DNA from: Hymenobacter piscis | GTDB taxonomy: Bacteria > Bacteroidota > Bacteroidia > Cytophagales > Hymenobacteraceae | Direction: 5' to 3' | Length of the DNA: 64,000 nucleotides | Assembly: GCF_018760735.1 (NCBI RefSeq) | Contig: NZ_JAHHZN010000017.1 | Coordinates: forward strand, 32,578-96,577 | Shown: positions 40,726 to 49,586 of the stretch, one piece after another | Position numbering within the stretch: position 1 is the first letter of the stretch | Layout of the letters: each line of letters begins with the position of its first letter | The notes under the pieces: generated by a model | What the model was told of the DNA's origin: nothing | The model's database searches: none | The model's input: only the letters and a program-made list of their open reading frames with translations | Translations under genes and position numbers: made by a program

Positions 40726-41199
40726 TTGATTTACCTGTTCACCGACGGCTCCTCGCGAGGCAATCCCGGGCCGGGCGGCTACGGGGCCCTGCTGCGCTTC
40801 GGCTCCCACGAGAAGGAGCTGACCCAGGGCTTCCGCCTCACCACCAACAACCGCATGGAGCTGCTGGCCGTGATTGTGGGCCTGGAATCCATCAACCGCC
40901 CCGAGCTGCCCATCACCGTTGTCACCGATTCGCGCTACGTGGTGGACGCGGTGGAGAAGCGCTGGGTGTTCGGCTGGGCCAAAAAGGCCGATTTCGGCAA
41001 GAAGGCCAACGAGGACCTGTGGCGGCGCTTTATAAAAGTGCACCAGCAGCGCACGGTGCAGTTCCGCTGGGTGCGCGGCCACAACGGCCACCCCGAAAAC
41101 GAGCGGTGCGACCAGCTGGCCGTATCCAGCGCCACCCGCGGCCCGTTGCTGATTGATGAGGGCTATGAGCTAATCGAGTCTAAGCGGCCCAGAAATTAA
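40726..41199 (+). CDS. rnhA: Ribonuclease HI
   Basis: The 157-residue enzyme (MIYLFTDGSSRGNPGPGGYG) contains the full catalytic set: Asp in FTDGS, Glu in NNRMELLAV, Asp in VVTDSRYVV, and the GHNGHPENERCD loop with the final Asp. It cleaves the RNA strand of RNA-DNA hybrids. The start TTG 40726 sits just before the first catalytic Asp, as in other RNases HI. The GTG at 40666 would prepend residues encoded by the repeat arm, which looks spurious. Confidence 0.93.
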   Translation: MIYLFTDGSSRGNPGPGGYGALLRFGSHEKELTQGFRLTTNNRMELLAVIVGLESINRPELPITVVTDSRYVVDAVEKRWVFGWAKKADFGKKANEDLWRRFIKVHQQRTVQFRWVRGHNGHPENERCDQLAVSSATRGPLLIDEGYELIESKRPRN

Positions 41200-41222
41200 C
41201 TTCCTGCTTCTATAATCCGCTA

Positions 41223-42326
41223 ATGAAATCCTATTACGGTGCCCTCACGGGCTTGCGTGCCATTGCCGCATTTATGGTGTATCTGCACCACTACAACCCC
41301 GGCATGCTTTTATTCAACAATGTATTACTGGAAGATATATGCAAGGAGTTGCACGTAGGGGTTACCATCTTTTTTACGCTTAGCGGATTTTTAATTGCCA
41401 CACGTTATCTGAATGATGCCACTTTGAATTTTTCTTACGTCAAAAAATACCTAATCAATCGATTTGCACGGGTTTATCCTCTTTATTTCATCCTCACCAC
41501 CTGCATTTTTGGATATTATCTGATTCATGACACCAGCTCTAAAGTATTTTATGAGTACCTGCTAAACATCAGTTTTCTGAAGGGATTTTCCTGGCAATAC
41601 TTAGGCACTGGCATTCAGCAAAGCTGGTCGCTGACGGTGGAAGAATGCTTCTATCTGTTTGCGTTGTTCTTTTTCGTTGGGTTGAAGGTGGGACCTGGCA
41701 GTAAAACCGCAACCTGGATTGCTACGGTGGTTGCTCTGCCCGCTACCGGCCTGCTGCTCATGCACCTGTGTCAGTTCCTGGGTCTTCCTTTTTTCGAAAA
41801 TATTCAACTGATTGTCTCCTATACTTTCTTCGGGCGATTTACAGAATTTTTAATGGGCATTGGCGCGGCCATTATACTGAAGAAAATCAATACAATATCC
41901 CGACTACCCTGGTTTACTTATGCCGGAACTATCTTCTTTGCCCTTGGAATTTACTTTTTATTTAGAATAAAATACATTTACGGCGAATCTTTCGGCATAC
42001 ACCACTCATTGGGAATGATTGTTAACAACTTATATCTTCCCATCTTCATATCCCTGTCGATTATCGGACTAGTCAGAGAAAAGACACTCCTTTCGGCCCT
42101 TTTGAGTTCCCGGTTTTTTTCTTTACTCGGCCGAAGCTCTTATGCCTTTTATCTCATTCATATGGGGCATGTCCATGCGTTATTTAGCCCTTATTTTGAT
42201 GAAAATACGTTGACCGGCGCGGTTCTCGTATTCGTTATGCTCGTTGTTCTTTCCATTATCCTATACAAATTTATTGAGGAGCCTCTCAACAAGCTGATTC
42301 GCTCTCGGCAAGTATCTCTTGGCTAA
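41223..42326 (+). CDS. Acyltransferase 3 family membrane protein (OafA/YrhL type), AT-rich
   Basis: The 367-residue protein has about ten membrane helices and the acyltransferase-3 signatures LTGLRAIAAFMVYLHH and LHVGVTIFFTLSGFLIATRY near the N-terminus, then RFARVYPLYF. Such enzymes O-acetylate lipopolysaccharide, polysaccharide or peptidoglycan sugars. The gene is much more AT-rich than its surroundings and uses different codons, which suggests horizontal acquisition. Its stop overlaps the TTG start of trmN6 by eight bases. Confidence 0.88.
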   Translation: MKSYYGALTGLRAIAAFMVYLHHYNPGMLLFNNVLLEDICKELHVGVTIFFTLSGFLIATRYLNDATLNFSYVKKYLINRFARVYPLYFILTTCIFGYYLIHDTSSKVFYEYLLNISFLKGFSWQYLGTGIQQSWSLTVEECFYLFALFFFVGLKVGPGSKTATWIATVVALPATGLLLMHLCQFLGLPFFENIQLIVSYTFFGRFTEFLMGIGAAIILKKINTISRLPWFTYAGTIFFALGIYFLFRIKYIYGESFGIHHSLGMIVNNLYLPIFISLSIIGLVREKTLLSALLSSRFFSLLGRSSYAFYLIHMGHVHALFSPYFDENTLTGAVLVFVMLVVLSIILYKFIEEPLNKLIRSRQVSLG

Positions 42327-43041
42327 TTCCTACTTCCAATTCAAGCAGTTCCGCGTGGAGCAGGCCGGGTGCGCCATGAAGGTGAGCACCGATGCCTGCG
42401 TACTGGGCGCAGTAGCCGCCCTGGAATCGGCCGGGCGTATTCTGGACGTTGGAACTGGTACCGGGTTGCTGGCCCTTATGGCGGCCCAGCGCAACCCCAC
42501 TGCCCGCATCGAGGCCGTGGAGGTGGAGCAAGCGGCGGCGGCCCAGGCGGCGGCCAACTTCGGGGCCAGTCCCTGGGCCGAGCGGCTCACCCTGCATGCG
42601 GGCGCTTTGGCCGACTTCGCTGCCACCAGGCCTGCGCCCTTCGACCACATTATCTGCAACCCGCCCTTTTTCCGCCACTCCCTGCGCTCCCCCGACGCGC
42701 GCCGCACCACCGCCCGCCACGCCGCCGACGACACGCTCAGCTTCGCGGAGCTGGCCCGGTTCGGGGCCGGTTTCCTGGCGCCTGAAGGCCGGCTCACGGT
42801 GCTGCTGCCCCCGCCCGAGATGCGGGAATTTGAGCGCGAAGCGGCCCGCGCGGGCCTCTGGCCCCGCACCCGGCTGGTGCTCCACCACCGCGCCGCCAGC
42901 AAGCCCCTGCGCCAGATCACGGCTTTCGGGCGGGTGCCCGGCCCGGTTACCGAAACGGTCTGCTTCCTGCGCCAACCCGATTCGGAAGCCTATTCTGTCT
43001 GGTTTCGGCAGCAGTTGGCTCCCTTTTACCTGGCGCTGTAA
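42319..43041 (+). CDS. trmN6: tRNA1(Val) adenine-37 N6-methyltransferase (TrmN6/YfiC)
   Basis: The 240-residue methyltransferase has YFQFKQFRVEQAGCAMKVST (the YfiC-type N-terminus), the SAM motif ILDVGTGTGLLALM and the adenine-N6 catalytic motif NPPF (in DHIICNPPFFRHS). It should modify A37 of tRNA-Val. It begins with TTG at 42319, inside the end of the acyltransferase gene, since the conserved FKQF region lies just behind that codon. Confidence 0.85.
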   Translation: MANSYFQFKQFRVEQAGCAMKVSTDACVLGAVAALESAGRILDVGTGTGLLALMAAQRNPTARIEAVEVEQAAAAQAAANFGASPWAERLTLHAGALADFAATRPAPFDHIICNPPFFRHSLRSPDARRTTARHAADDTLSFAELARFGAGFLAPEGRLTVLLPPPEMREFEREAARAGLWPRTRLVLHHRAASKPLRQITAFGRVPGPVTETVCFLRQPDSEAYSVWFRQQLAPFYLAL

Positions 43042-43068
43042 GCCGCGTCGGGTTGCCTCGTCAGGGTG

Positions 43069-43782
43069 TCAGGGCCCCGGCGGCTCTTCGGGCAGCAGCT
43101 GGTCCAGCTGACCCAGCTTGTGCTCGTGGAGCTGACCGAGCAAATCAGCGGGCAGGCGGGCGAAGTCGGTGGCCGGGTAGTGGCGCCGCACCCGGCCGTC
43201 GGCCAGCACCGTTATTTCGTCGCAGAGCTCCGTGAGCGAGCCCAGCAGGTGGGATGTGAGCAGCAGGCCGGTGCCCTGCCGGCGCAGGCGACGCAGCATT
43301 TCCATCAGCAGCAGGTTGGCGCTCAGATCGAGGCCGTTGAAGGGCTCATCGAGAATGAGGTAACGAAAGTCCTGAACCAGCAGGGCCAGTAGCGCCAGTT
43401 TTTTGCGCATCCCGGCCGAGTACTCCTCGGCGTACTGGTCGAGGGGCAGTTCCAGCAGCTCGTTCCAGCCTTCCAGATCCGGAACCGGCCGCTGGCGGGC
43501 CTGCAGGCAGAACGCCACGTACTCGCGGCCCGTGATGCGGGGGTAGAAGTAGGGCTCGTAAGGCAGCAGGCCGGTACACTGCCGGATGGGCCGGCCGCTG
43601 GTTTCGCGCACCGTACCCTGGTAATCGGCGTGCAGGCCGTAGAGGCAGTGAAGCAGGGTGGTTTTGCCCGCCCCGTTGGCCCCCACCAGCCCGTGCAGGG
43701 TGCCGGGCCGCAGCTCCAGGTCGACGCTGTGCAGCACCGTTTGCGCCCCGAAACGCTTTCCTAAGCCTTCGATTACCAGCAT
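43069..43782 (-). CDS. ABC transporter ATP-binding protein
   Basis: The 237-residue ATPase has Walker A GANGAGKTT, Q-loop LLPYEPYFYP, signature YSAGMRKKL and Walker B YLILDEPFNGLD. The layout is that of ABC-2 type exporter ATPases, in which the signature is SxGMRxK-like. The next gene upstream on the strand encodes a multi-helix membrane protein, its likely permease partner. The substrate is unknown. Confidence 0.9.
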   Translation of the reverse strand: MLVIEGLGKRFGAQTVLHSVDLELRPGTLHGLVGANGAGKTTLLHCLYGLHADYQGTVRETSGRPIRQCTGLLPYEPYFYPRITGREYVAFCLQARQRPVPDLEGWNELLELPLDQYAEEYSAGMRKKLALLALLVQDFRYLILDEPFNGLDLSANLLLMEMLRRLRRQGTGLLLTSHLLGSLTELCDEITVLADGRVRRHYPATDFARLPADLLGQLHEHKLGQLDQLLPEEPPGP

Positions 43783-43854
43783 GTTTCGTTTCGCATAACG
43801 TCCTGTTCCCGGTTTGATTTTACGGGCCGGTCAGTGCCGACTACCAGCCCGTTC

Positions 43855-44802
43855 TCATTCCTGGCGATACTGCGCCAGCTGACTCCGGCTCTTTGCCAGC
43901 AGCCCCAGGAAGCAGGCCAGCAGCAGGGCCAGGTAGGCGGGGTTGCTGCCCAGGATGCTCAGGCCTACTACTACGGCCCCGGCCTGGGTGAGGCGGGAAA
44001 GCGTGGCGTGGGGGTAAAAGGCGTACTTGGCCAGCACCAACATCGTCAGGACCAGGGCGCTCCAGAGCAGCAGCGCGGCCGTGCCCCCAGCTTCGGCCGG
44101 CCCCAGCGCCAGCACGGCTGCCAGCGGGGCCACCGTGAGGCCGAAATACAGCAATGCCCACCCCACCCGCCCGCGCAGCCAGCTACCCGGACTCCGCAGC
44201 ACCGGCAGCAGCCAGCTCCAGGGCTCGGCGGGACCGTAGGTTTCGAGCGTGAGCAGCAGCCAGCCTACCACTGCCACGGCCGGGCCGGTACTGCCCTGGC
44301 GCGTGGCCGCCGCCACCCCCAGCAGCCCCAGCCAGGCCAGGCCCAGCCAGGGGCGCTGGCCCGCACTCACCCACTCAAAGGCCACGCTCCGAAACAACCC
44401 ATTCCGACGCAACTGACTCGCCGGTGCCGGCGCCCGGGGCAGCAGGGCCACGGCCGCGGCCAGCAGCACCGTCAGCAGTGCGGGGGCAAGCCGACCGAGG
44501 GCCAGCACCACCAGTGCCGGCAGCAGGGCCAGCAGCGCATATTCCGCCGCCAGCCAGCCCCGGAACTCCGGGGTGGTCAGGTGCAGAAAGAGTAAATCGG
44601 GCCGGCGGCGGTGCCGGCTCAGCAGCAGCAGGGCCACCGCCCCGGGCACCACCCAGACCAGGGCGGGGCGGGTGGCGGCCGTGACCAGGGCCTTGCCCAG
44701 TCCCAGCCCCAGCAAGCTCCCCAGGGCCAGCAGCCGCGCCCAGCCCAGCTCGCGCAGCTGCCGGCCCAGCAGCCGCGCCCGTAACCGGAGGTAGTGTTTC
44801 AT
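43855..44802 (-). CDS. Putative ABC-2 type permease, multi-helix membrane protein
   Basis: The 315-residue protein is almost wholly hydrophobic, with about eight helices (GLGLGKALVTAATRPALVWV, LALLPALVVLALGRLAPALL, LYFGLTVAPLAAVLALG, LAYLALLLACFLGLLAK-like stretches). It lies 72 bases upstream of the ABC ATPase gene on the same strand and is presumably its membrane partner. The ATG at 44802 is chosen because the first basic segment (MKHYLRLRARLLGRQL) begins there. Confidence 0.7.
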   Translation of the reverse strand: MKHYLRLRARLLGRQLRELGWARLLALGSLLGLGLGKALVTAATRPALVWVVPGAVALLLLSRHRRRPDLLFLHLTTPEFRGWLAAEYALLALLPALVVLALGRLAPALLTVLLAAAVALLPRAPAPASQLRRNGLFRSVAFEWVSAGQRPWLGLAWLGLLGVAAATRQGSTGPAVAVVGWLLLTLETYGPAEPWSWLLPVLRSPGSWLRGRVGWALLYFGLTVAPLAAVLALGPAEAGGTAALLLWSALVLTMLVLAKYAFYPHATLSRLTQAGAVVVGLSILGSNPAYLALLLACFLGLLAKSRSQLAQYRQE

Positions 44803-44890
44803 GCGGGCTTTCGTTTTGCCGCTCAACGCGGCCGGCCCACCCGATATTGCCCGGGTAGGCCGGCCGTGCAGCGTGGCGAAACCACTGGCC

Positions 44891-46249
44891 TTAGCCGGCC
44901 GGTACCGGCGCGTCTTCCTCCACGAAGGCAATACCGTAGTCGGCGGCCAGCTCGTCCAGCACGGGCTCGTACACCTCGGGCAGGGTTGGGATGACCACGC
45001 CGCGCCGGGTCAGCTCCCCCCGCAGCAGGCGGCGCACCGAGATGCCCAGCGGCAGGCCCACCGTTTTGGCCATGGCCGTGTGCACGGCATCGTCGCCCAG
45101 CACCACCAGCGAGGAAGTAGCCGCGTGCCGCCGCCCGGCCAGCTCGTACTCGAACTGGTGCTGCATCACAATCATGTCGCGGTCGTGGGGCTGGAGGGCC
45201 CATTTTTCGGTGAGCAGGCGCTCCAGCAGCTGGGCGGGGGTGGCGTTGGCCAGGCCCACCGGCGTCTCGCCGAACAGGCCCAGCCAGCTCAGGTGCTGCA
45301 TCTCGTCTGCGTCCGGGGCCAGGCCGAGGTGGTCGGCCACGCGGCGGGTCAGGGGCTGGTCGGGCGTGGCCGGGCGGGGCAGGTAGGCTTCCACCAGCTC
45401 CCGCCAGGTGAGGTCAGGACCGTTATCGAGCTGTACGGCGTCATCGGTAAAGCCCAGGCGCACCAGAGCGTGCCAGCCGGCGCAGTAGCCCGGCCGGCGC
45501 AGGGTACCGCGCAAAATGGTCGGAATTTCCTCCAGTCCGTAGGGGGCGCGGTAGCTCAGGGAGTCGCGGTTGGCGTAGCCCTCAAATTCCCCGAAGCCGG
45601 GCACCACCAGCGTTTCGGTGCGGGCGAATAGTTGCTGGTACGGGATGAAGCGCAGGTGGCCGCCGTCCAGGAACTTGGCCGTGCCCTGCCCCGCCAGCAC
45701 CACGTTGCGCGGGTTCCAGGTAAACTTGTAGCGCCAGGGGTTACCGCCCTCCGAATCGGGGGCCAGCAGGCCGCCGCAGTAGGATTTGAACGACGTCAGC
45801 CGCCCACCCCGGGTCCGGATATCGGCCAGCACGCGCATGGCTGACATGTGGTCGAGGCCCGGATCCAGGCCCGATTCCATGAGCAGGGTCAGGCCCGCGG
45901 CCCGGGCGTCGGCATCCAGCGCCCGGATTTCCTCGCTCACGTAGCTGGCCGTGGCCAGGTGGCGACCGTGGCGCACGCAGGCCCGGGCCACGCGGCCGTG
46001 AAACAGCGCCGGCAGCATCGAAATAACCACGTCGGCCTGGGGCACCAGCTCCTCCAGCCGGGCCTCATCGTGCACATCGAAGGGCACGGCGCGGGCGTAC
46101 TGGGTGTGGGCCGCCAGCACGGGCACCAGATGGGCCGGCTGCACGTCGGCCACGGTCAGCTGCCAGCCTTCCAGGGGGGCGTAGCGGAGCAGGTATTGAA
46201 TCAGGGACGAGGCCGAGCGGCCCGCCCCCAGCAGCAGAATTCGGGACAT
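44891..46249 (-). CDS. Saccharopine dehydrogenase family protein
   Basis: The 452-residue protein has the Rossmann start ILLLGAGRSASSLIQYLLRY, VVISMLPALFHGRVARACV, LLMESGLDPGLDHMSAMRVL, and the C-terminal domain (FKSYCGGLLAPDSEGGNPWR) of LYS9-type saccharopine dehydrogenases. It may form or split saccharopine in lysine metabolism, but bacterial members often have other roles. The ATG at 46249 begins the dinucleotide fold. The upstream region is repeat DNA. Confidence 0.88.
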   Translation of the reverse strand: MSRILLLGAGRSASSLIQYLLRYAPLEGWQLTVADVQPAHLVPVLAAHTQYARAVPFDVHDEARLEELVPQADVVISMLPALFHGRVARACVRHGRHLATASYVSEEIRALDADARAAGLTLLMESGLDPGLDHMSAMRVLADIRTRGGRLTSFKSYCGGLLAPDSEGGNPWRYKFTWNPRNVVLAGQGTAKFLDGGHLRFIPYQQLFARTETLVVPGFGEFEGYANRDSLSYRAPYGLEEIPTILRGTLRRPGYCAGWHALVRLGFTDDAVQLDNGPDLTWRELVEAYLPRPATPDQPLTRRVADHLGLAPDADEMQHLSWLGLFGETPVGLANATPAQLLERLLTEKWALQPHDRDMIVMQHQFEYELAGRRHAATSSLVVLGDDAVHTAMAKTVGLPLGISVRRLLRGELTRRGVVIPTLPEVYEPVLDELAADYGIAFVEEDAPVPAG

Positions 46250-46302
46250 GGGAAAGCAGTGGGTGGGGCGGCAAGTTAAGGATTGGCTGGTTGGATGGGG
46301 AA

Positions 46303-46480
46303 ATTGCTGGATGGGTGAATGGGTGAATGGGTTGATATGTAGGTGAACTGTCATCCTGAGCAGAGCGAAGGACCTTATCCCGTTTGCCCGAGTCGGTTCA
46401 ACACTTTCGTTCAGAGGTGACAAAGTCTTTCGCTTCACTCAGGATGACAGTTCACCCATTCACCCATTCAACCATCCGGC
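46303..46480. repeat. Octamer-arm inverted repeat (GGGTGAAT) nesting a GTCATCC element
   Basis: Outer arms: GGATGGGT, GAATGGGT, GAATGGGT (from 46309) and TTCACCCA, TTCACCCA, TTCAACCATCC (to 46478). Inside at 46346-46452 lies a full GTCATCCTGAG element: AACTGTCATCCTGAGCAGAG on the left, CACTCAGGATGACAGTT on the right. The interval between the saccharopine dehydrogenase and cdd genes is almost wholly filled by it. Confidence 0.88.
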
Positions 46481-46556
46481 AAAAAAATTGTACATTGACC
46501 GCCCCTTTTCACTCTCCCGGGGCCGCGTGTCGGTGCCGGGTCGTTCTTTGCCCTTC

Positions 46557-47060
46557 ATGGCCCACCCCCTTCACCTGACCATCACCGTTGACGTGGTGGC
46601 CTCCGAAGCTGACCTTACGCCCGTTGAGGCGGCTACCTGGCAGGCTGCCCGCGCCGCCACCGACCACGCGTATGCCCCCTACTCCCACTTTCACGTGGGC
46701 TCGGTTCTGCTGCTCGACGACGGCACCTACTTCCAGGGCACCAACCAGGAAAACGCTGCCTTCCCCTCCGGCCTGTGCGCCGAGCGTACGGCCCTGTTCG
46801 GACTGGCCGTTTCGCAGCCCGAGCGGCGCATCCTGGGCATGGCCATTGCCGCCCGCCCCGCCGACGGCGCGTTCGTGCCCGTGACGCCCTGCGGGGCCTG
46901 CCGCCAGGTAATGGCCGAGTACGAGCACCGCCAGCAGCAGGCCATTCCGCTGCTGCTGCCCGGCCCCAACGGCTCCATTTACCGCTTCCGCTCCCTCTCC
47001 GACCTGCTGCCCTTCGGCTTCACCGCCGACGACCTGCCGCAAGGTGAAATAGTGAGATAG
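46557..47060 (+). CDS. cdd: Cytidine deaminase
   Basis: The 167-residue enzyme has AYAPYSHFHVGSVLLLDDG, the zinc/catalytic CAERTALF and PCGACRQVMAEY, the standard set for homotetrameric cytidine deaminase. It converts cytidine and deoxycytidine to uridine forms for salvage. Its last codons (GGT GAA ATA GTG AGA TAG) are themselves made of the GGTGAAAT repeat that follows, so the C-terminal residues GEIVR and the stop appear to come from the repeat. Confidence 0.93.
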   Translation: MAHPLHLTITVDVVASEADLTPVEAATWQAARAATDHAYAPYSHFHVGSVLLLDDGTYFQGTNQENAAFPSGLCAERTALFGLAVSQPERRILGMAIAARPADGAFVPVTPCGACRQVMAEYEHRQQQAIPLLLPGPNGSIYRFRSLSDLLPFGFTADDLPQGEIVR

Positions 47061-47170
47061 TGAAATGGTGAGTTTGACGTTCGATGGTCCTGCTTGCGCA
47101 AGCAGCGCCGACTAGGCCCTGGAACATCAACCTCACCACCTCAACCATCTCACCACCTCATTATTTCAAC
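47045..47170. repeat. Octamer-arm inverted repeat (GGTGAAAT), copy 1
   Basis: Left arm AGTGAGAT, AGTGAAAT, GGTGAGTT. The core starts TGACGTTCGATGGTCCTG and ends CTGGAACATCAA. Right arm CCTCACC, ACCTCAACC, ATCTCACC, ACCTCATT, ATTTCAAC. It shares its core with the copy at 59900. Confidence 0.85.
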
Positions 47171-47172
47171 GC

Positions 47173-47835
47173 ATGGAGCATCAGATAGCCGTGACGCGCA
47201 CGGCGCGCTATTCCCAGTTGGGCGAACTGTCGGCGGCTACCCGGCGGGTGTGGTTTGTGGCCCACGGCTACGGGCAGCTGGCGGCGTATTTTATCCGCCA
47301 CTTCGCCCACCTCACCGCCCAGGACCCCACGCTGGTCATCATTGCTCCCGAGGGCCTTTCGCGGTTTTATCTGCAGGGCACCGGGGGCCGGGTGGGCGCC
47401 ACCTGGATGACCCGGGAAGACCGCTTGGCCGAAATAGACGACTACGTATCCTACCTCAACCAGCTGGCCACCACGCTGCTGCCCCGGGCCGCACCTGAGG
47501 CGGCCGTCACGGTGCTGGGCTTTTCCCAGGGCGCGGCCACCGTCAGCCGCTGGCTGGCCCGGGCCCCGTTCCGGCCGGCTCACCTCATCCTCTGGGCCGG
47601 CGCCTTCCCCCCCGACATGGATTTCCCTGTGGCCACCCGCCTGCTGCGCAGACTGCCCGTCACGCTCGTCTGCGGCACCGAGGATGAGTTTATCACCGAC
47701 GAGGCCCTGGGCCAGCAACAGGCGTTTCTGCGCCAGCTGGGCGTTGCGGCCGAACTGGTGCGCTTCGCCGGCACCCACACGCTCCACCGCGAAACCCTCA
47801 CGGCCCTGGCCGATGTCCCGCTCTCCGGATTCTGA
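47173..47835 (+). CDS. Alpha/beta hydrolase (carboxylesterase/phospholipase type)
   Basis: The 220-residue protein has the nucleophile elbow VLGFSQGAATVSRWL, an acidic residue in VCGTEDEFIT and His in FAGTHTLHRE, a complete Ser-Asp-His set of the phospholipase/carboxylesterase-like family. FVAHGYGQLA provides the oxyanion region. There is no signal peptide. The substrate is not known. The ATG at 47173 lies three bases behind the right arm of the repeat. Confidence 0.85.
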   Translation: MEHQIAVTRTARYSQLGELSAATRRVWFVAHGYGQLAAYFIRHFAHLTAQDPTLVIIAPEGLSRFYLQGTGGRVGATWMTREDRLAEIDDYVSYLNQLATTLLPRAAPEAAVTVLGFSQGAATVSRWLARAPFRPAHLILWAGAFPPDMDFPVATRLLRRLPVTLVCGTEDEFITDEALGQQQAFLRQLGVAAELVRFAGTHTLHRETLTALADVPLSGF

Positions 47836-47933
47836 CGCAACCGGCCCCCGGCGCGGCACCCGGGTTCGGGGCGCCACGCCGGGGGCCGGATACGAAAGCG
47901 GTGCCATCGGTTTACCGCCGGGCCAGTCCGGGC

Positions 47934-48680
47934 TTATTGCTTGCGGATGGTGGTAGCGGATGCCTGGGCAGCAGGCAGGATCAGCACCTCAGCAATATTC
48001 ACGTGGGCCGGGCGCGTGACCATGAAGGCAATAACCTCGGCAACGTCCTGGGCTTTCAGGGGGTCGAAGCCCTTGTACACGCTGGCTGCCCGCTCCGTGT
48101 CGCCCTTGAAGCGGACCTCGGAGAATTCGGTTTCCACTGCGCCCGGGTTCACCTCGGCCACCCGGATATGGTGGGGCAGCAGATCCAGCCGCATGCCCTG
48201 GGTCAGGGCCGCCACGGCCGCTTTGGAGGCGCAGTACACGTTCCCGTTGGCGTAGGTTTCGTGGCCCGCAATGGAACCGATGTTGATGATGTGGCCGGTG
48301 TTGCGGCGCGTCATGGCGGGCAGCACGGCGCGGCTCACGTAGAGCAGGCCCTTTACGTTGCCGTCCAGCATATCGTCCCAGTCCTGGGGGTCGCCGCTCT
48401 GAATGGGAGCCAGCCCGTGGGCGTTGCCGGCGTTGTTGATGAGCACATCTACGTCCTGGAACGCGGCGGGCAGGCTTTGCACGGCCGCATCCACGGCGGC
48501 CCGGTCGCGCACGTCGAAGGTGAGCAGGTGAGTAGGCACTGCGCTCAGCTCGCGGGTCAGCTCTTCCAGCCGTTCCCGCCGCCGCCCGGCCAGTATCAGC
48601 TGGTAGCCGGCCTGGGCCAGCGCCACTGCCGTCGCCCGCCCGATACCCGAGGAAGCACCCGTAATGAAAGCCGTTTTCAT
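47934..48680 (-). CDS. SDR of the YdfG / 3-hydroxy acid dehydrogenase type
   Basis: The 248-residue protein has FITGASSGIGRATAVALAQA, LINNAGNAHGLAPI, catalytic Ser in NIGSIAGHE and YCASK, with VNPGAVETEFSEVRFKGD after it. This matches NADP-dependent YdfG-like dehydrogenases acting on L-allo-threonine, serine or 3-hydroxy acids. AGRRRERLEEL after beta strand 2 favours NADP. It stands alone on the minus strand. Confidence 0.88.
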   Translation of the reverse strand: MKTAFITGASSGIGRATAVALAQAGYQLILAGRRRERLEELTRELSAVPTHLLTFDVRDRAAVDAAVQSLPAAFQDVDVLINNAGNAHGLAPIQSGDPQDWDDMLDGNVKGLLYVSRAVLPAMTRRNTGHIINIGSIAGHETYANGNVYCASKAAVAALTQGMRLDLLPHHIRVAEVNPGAVETEFSEVRFKGDTERAASVYKGFDPLKAQDVAEVIAFMVTRPAHVNIAEVLILPAAQASATTIRKQ

Positions 48681-48773
48681 GTTATGTCAGCTGTTAACGT
48701 ACAGAAGGTAACCGCATAAGGCCGAAGCTGAACGCACGAAAGCCTTCAGCCAGGCGCTAGCCGCCAAACTCGC

Positions 48774-49586
48774 CTAGCGCCCCGACCAGATGTTGAGGTA
48801 GAGCGTGACCGTGTTGCTTTTCATGCTTTGCAGACTGCGGCTGTACACATCGTTGCCGGGCACATGGAGGTTGGTCAGGCCGTGGGAGAAGCGTAGCTCG
48901 GGCGAAAACTTGAAGAACGGGTAAAACAGGTCCATGCCCACGCCGTACTCCAGGGCAATATCCGAAGTGCCGGCCCGCAACAGGTTTACCTCCGGGTCTT
49001 TGCGACGCCCCCCGATGTTGAAGCTCGGCTTCACGCCCGCAATCAGGTATACCCGGGAATTGCGCCGCCGCTCCGATTTGAGCTTGAACAGCACCGGGAA
49101 ATCCAGCTGGGTGCTCCCGATTTCCTGGTCTTCAATGTCATCCGGATCGTTGGCGTCCGCCGGCCGGTACCCATAAGGCTTGAACTCGATGCGCCGCGTG
49201 AGAAAGCTCACGCCGGGCGCGAAGTTGAGCGCCCCGTAGCTGCCAATGCGCAAATCGCCCAGAAAGCCCACCGAAAAGCCCGGGCTGATAACCGAATTGG
49301 CTGATACTCCCTGCCGGGGGTAGCCGGGGGCCTGCTCAATCTGGTAGCGCGAGAAGTTGGGGGCCACGTACATGCCCAGGTGCAGCCACCGGTCGTCGTA
49401 GCCGGGCAGGTTGTTCACCGTCACCGATTTCACCGTCCCGTTGCGGCTGCGGGAGGCTTTGCTGAAGCTTTTTTTCTGGGCCTGAACGCTGAGCGGCACC
49501 AGCAGCGCCACCCCGCCAACCAGGGCCAGACGGGCTATTTTTGAGCCGTATAAATGGAGCTGATGCCGAAGGTGAGTGGTTGCCAT
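48774..49586 (-). CDS. porT: PorT-like outer-membrane barrel protein (type IX secretion)
   Basis: The 270-residue protein has a signal peptide (LALVGGVALLVPLSVQAQ) and a PorT-type barrel: WLHLGMYVAPNFSRYQIEQ, SPGFSVGFLGDLRIG, LDFPVLFKLKSERR, GVGMDLFYPFFKFSPELRFS. It sits immediately behind ubiE, an arrangement also seen in other Bacteroidota. PorT is required for type IX secretion of CTD-bearing proteins and, in some species, gliding. The ATG at 49586 overlaps ubiE by 52 bases; no later start keeps the signal peptide. Confidence 0.8.
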   Translation of the reverse strand: MATTHLRHQLHLYGSKIARLALVGGVALLVPLSVQAQKKSFSKASRSRNGTVKSVTVNNLPGYDDRWLHLGMYVAPNFSRYQIEQAPGYPRQGVSANSVISPGFSVGFLGDLRIGSYGALNFAPGVSFLTRRIEFKPYGYRPADANDPDDIEDQEIGSTQLDFPVLFKLKSERRRNSRVYLIAGVKPSFNIGGRRKDPEVNLLRAGTSDIALEYGVGMDLFYPFFKFSPELRFSHGLTNLHVPGNDVYSRSLQSMKSNTVTLYLNIWSGR

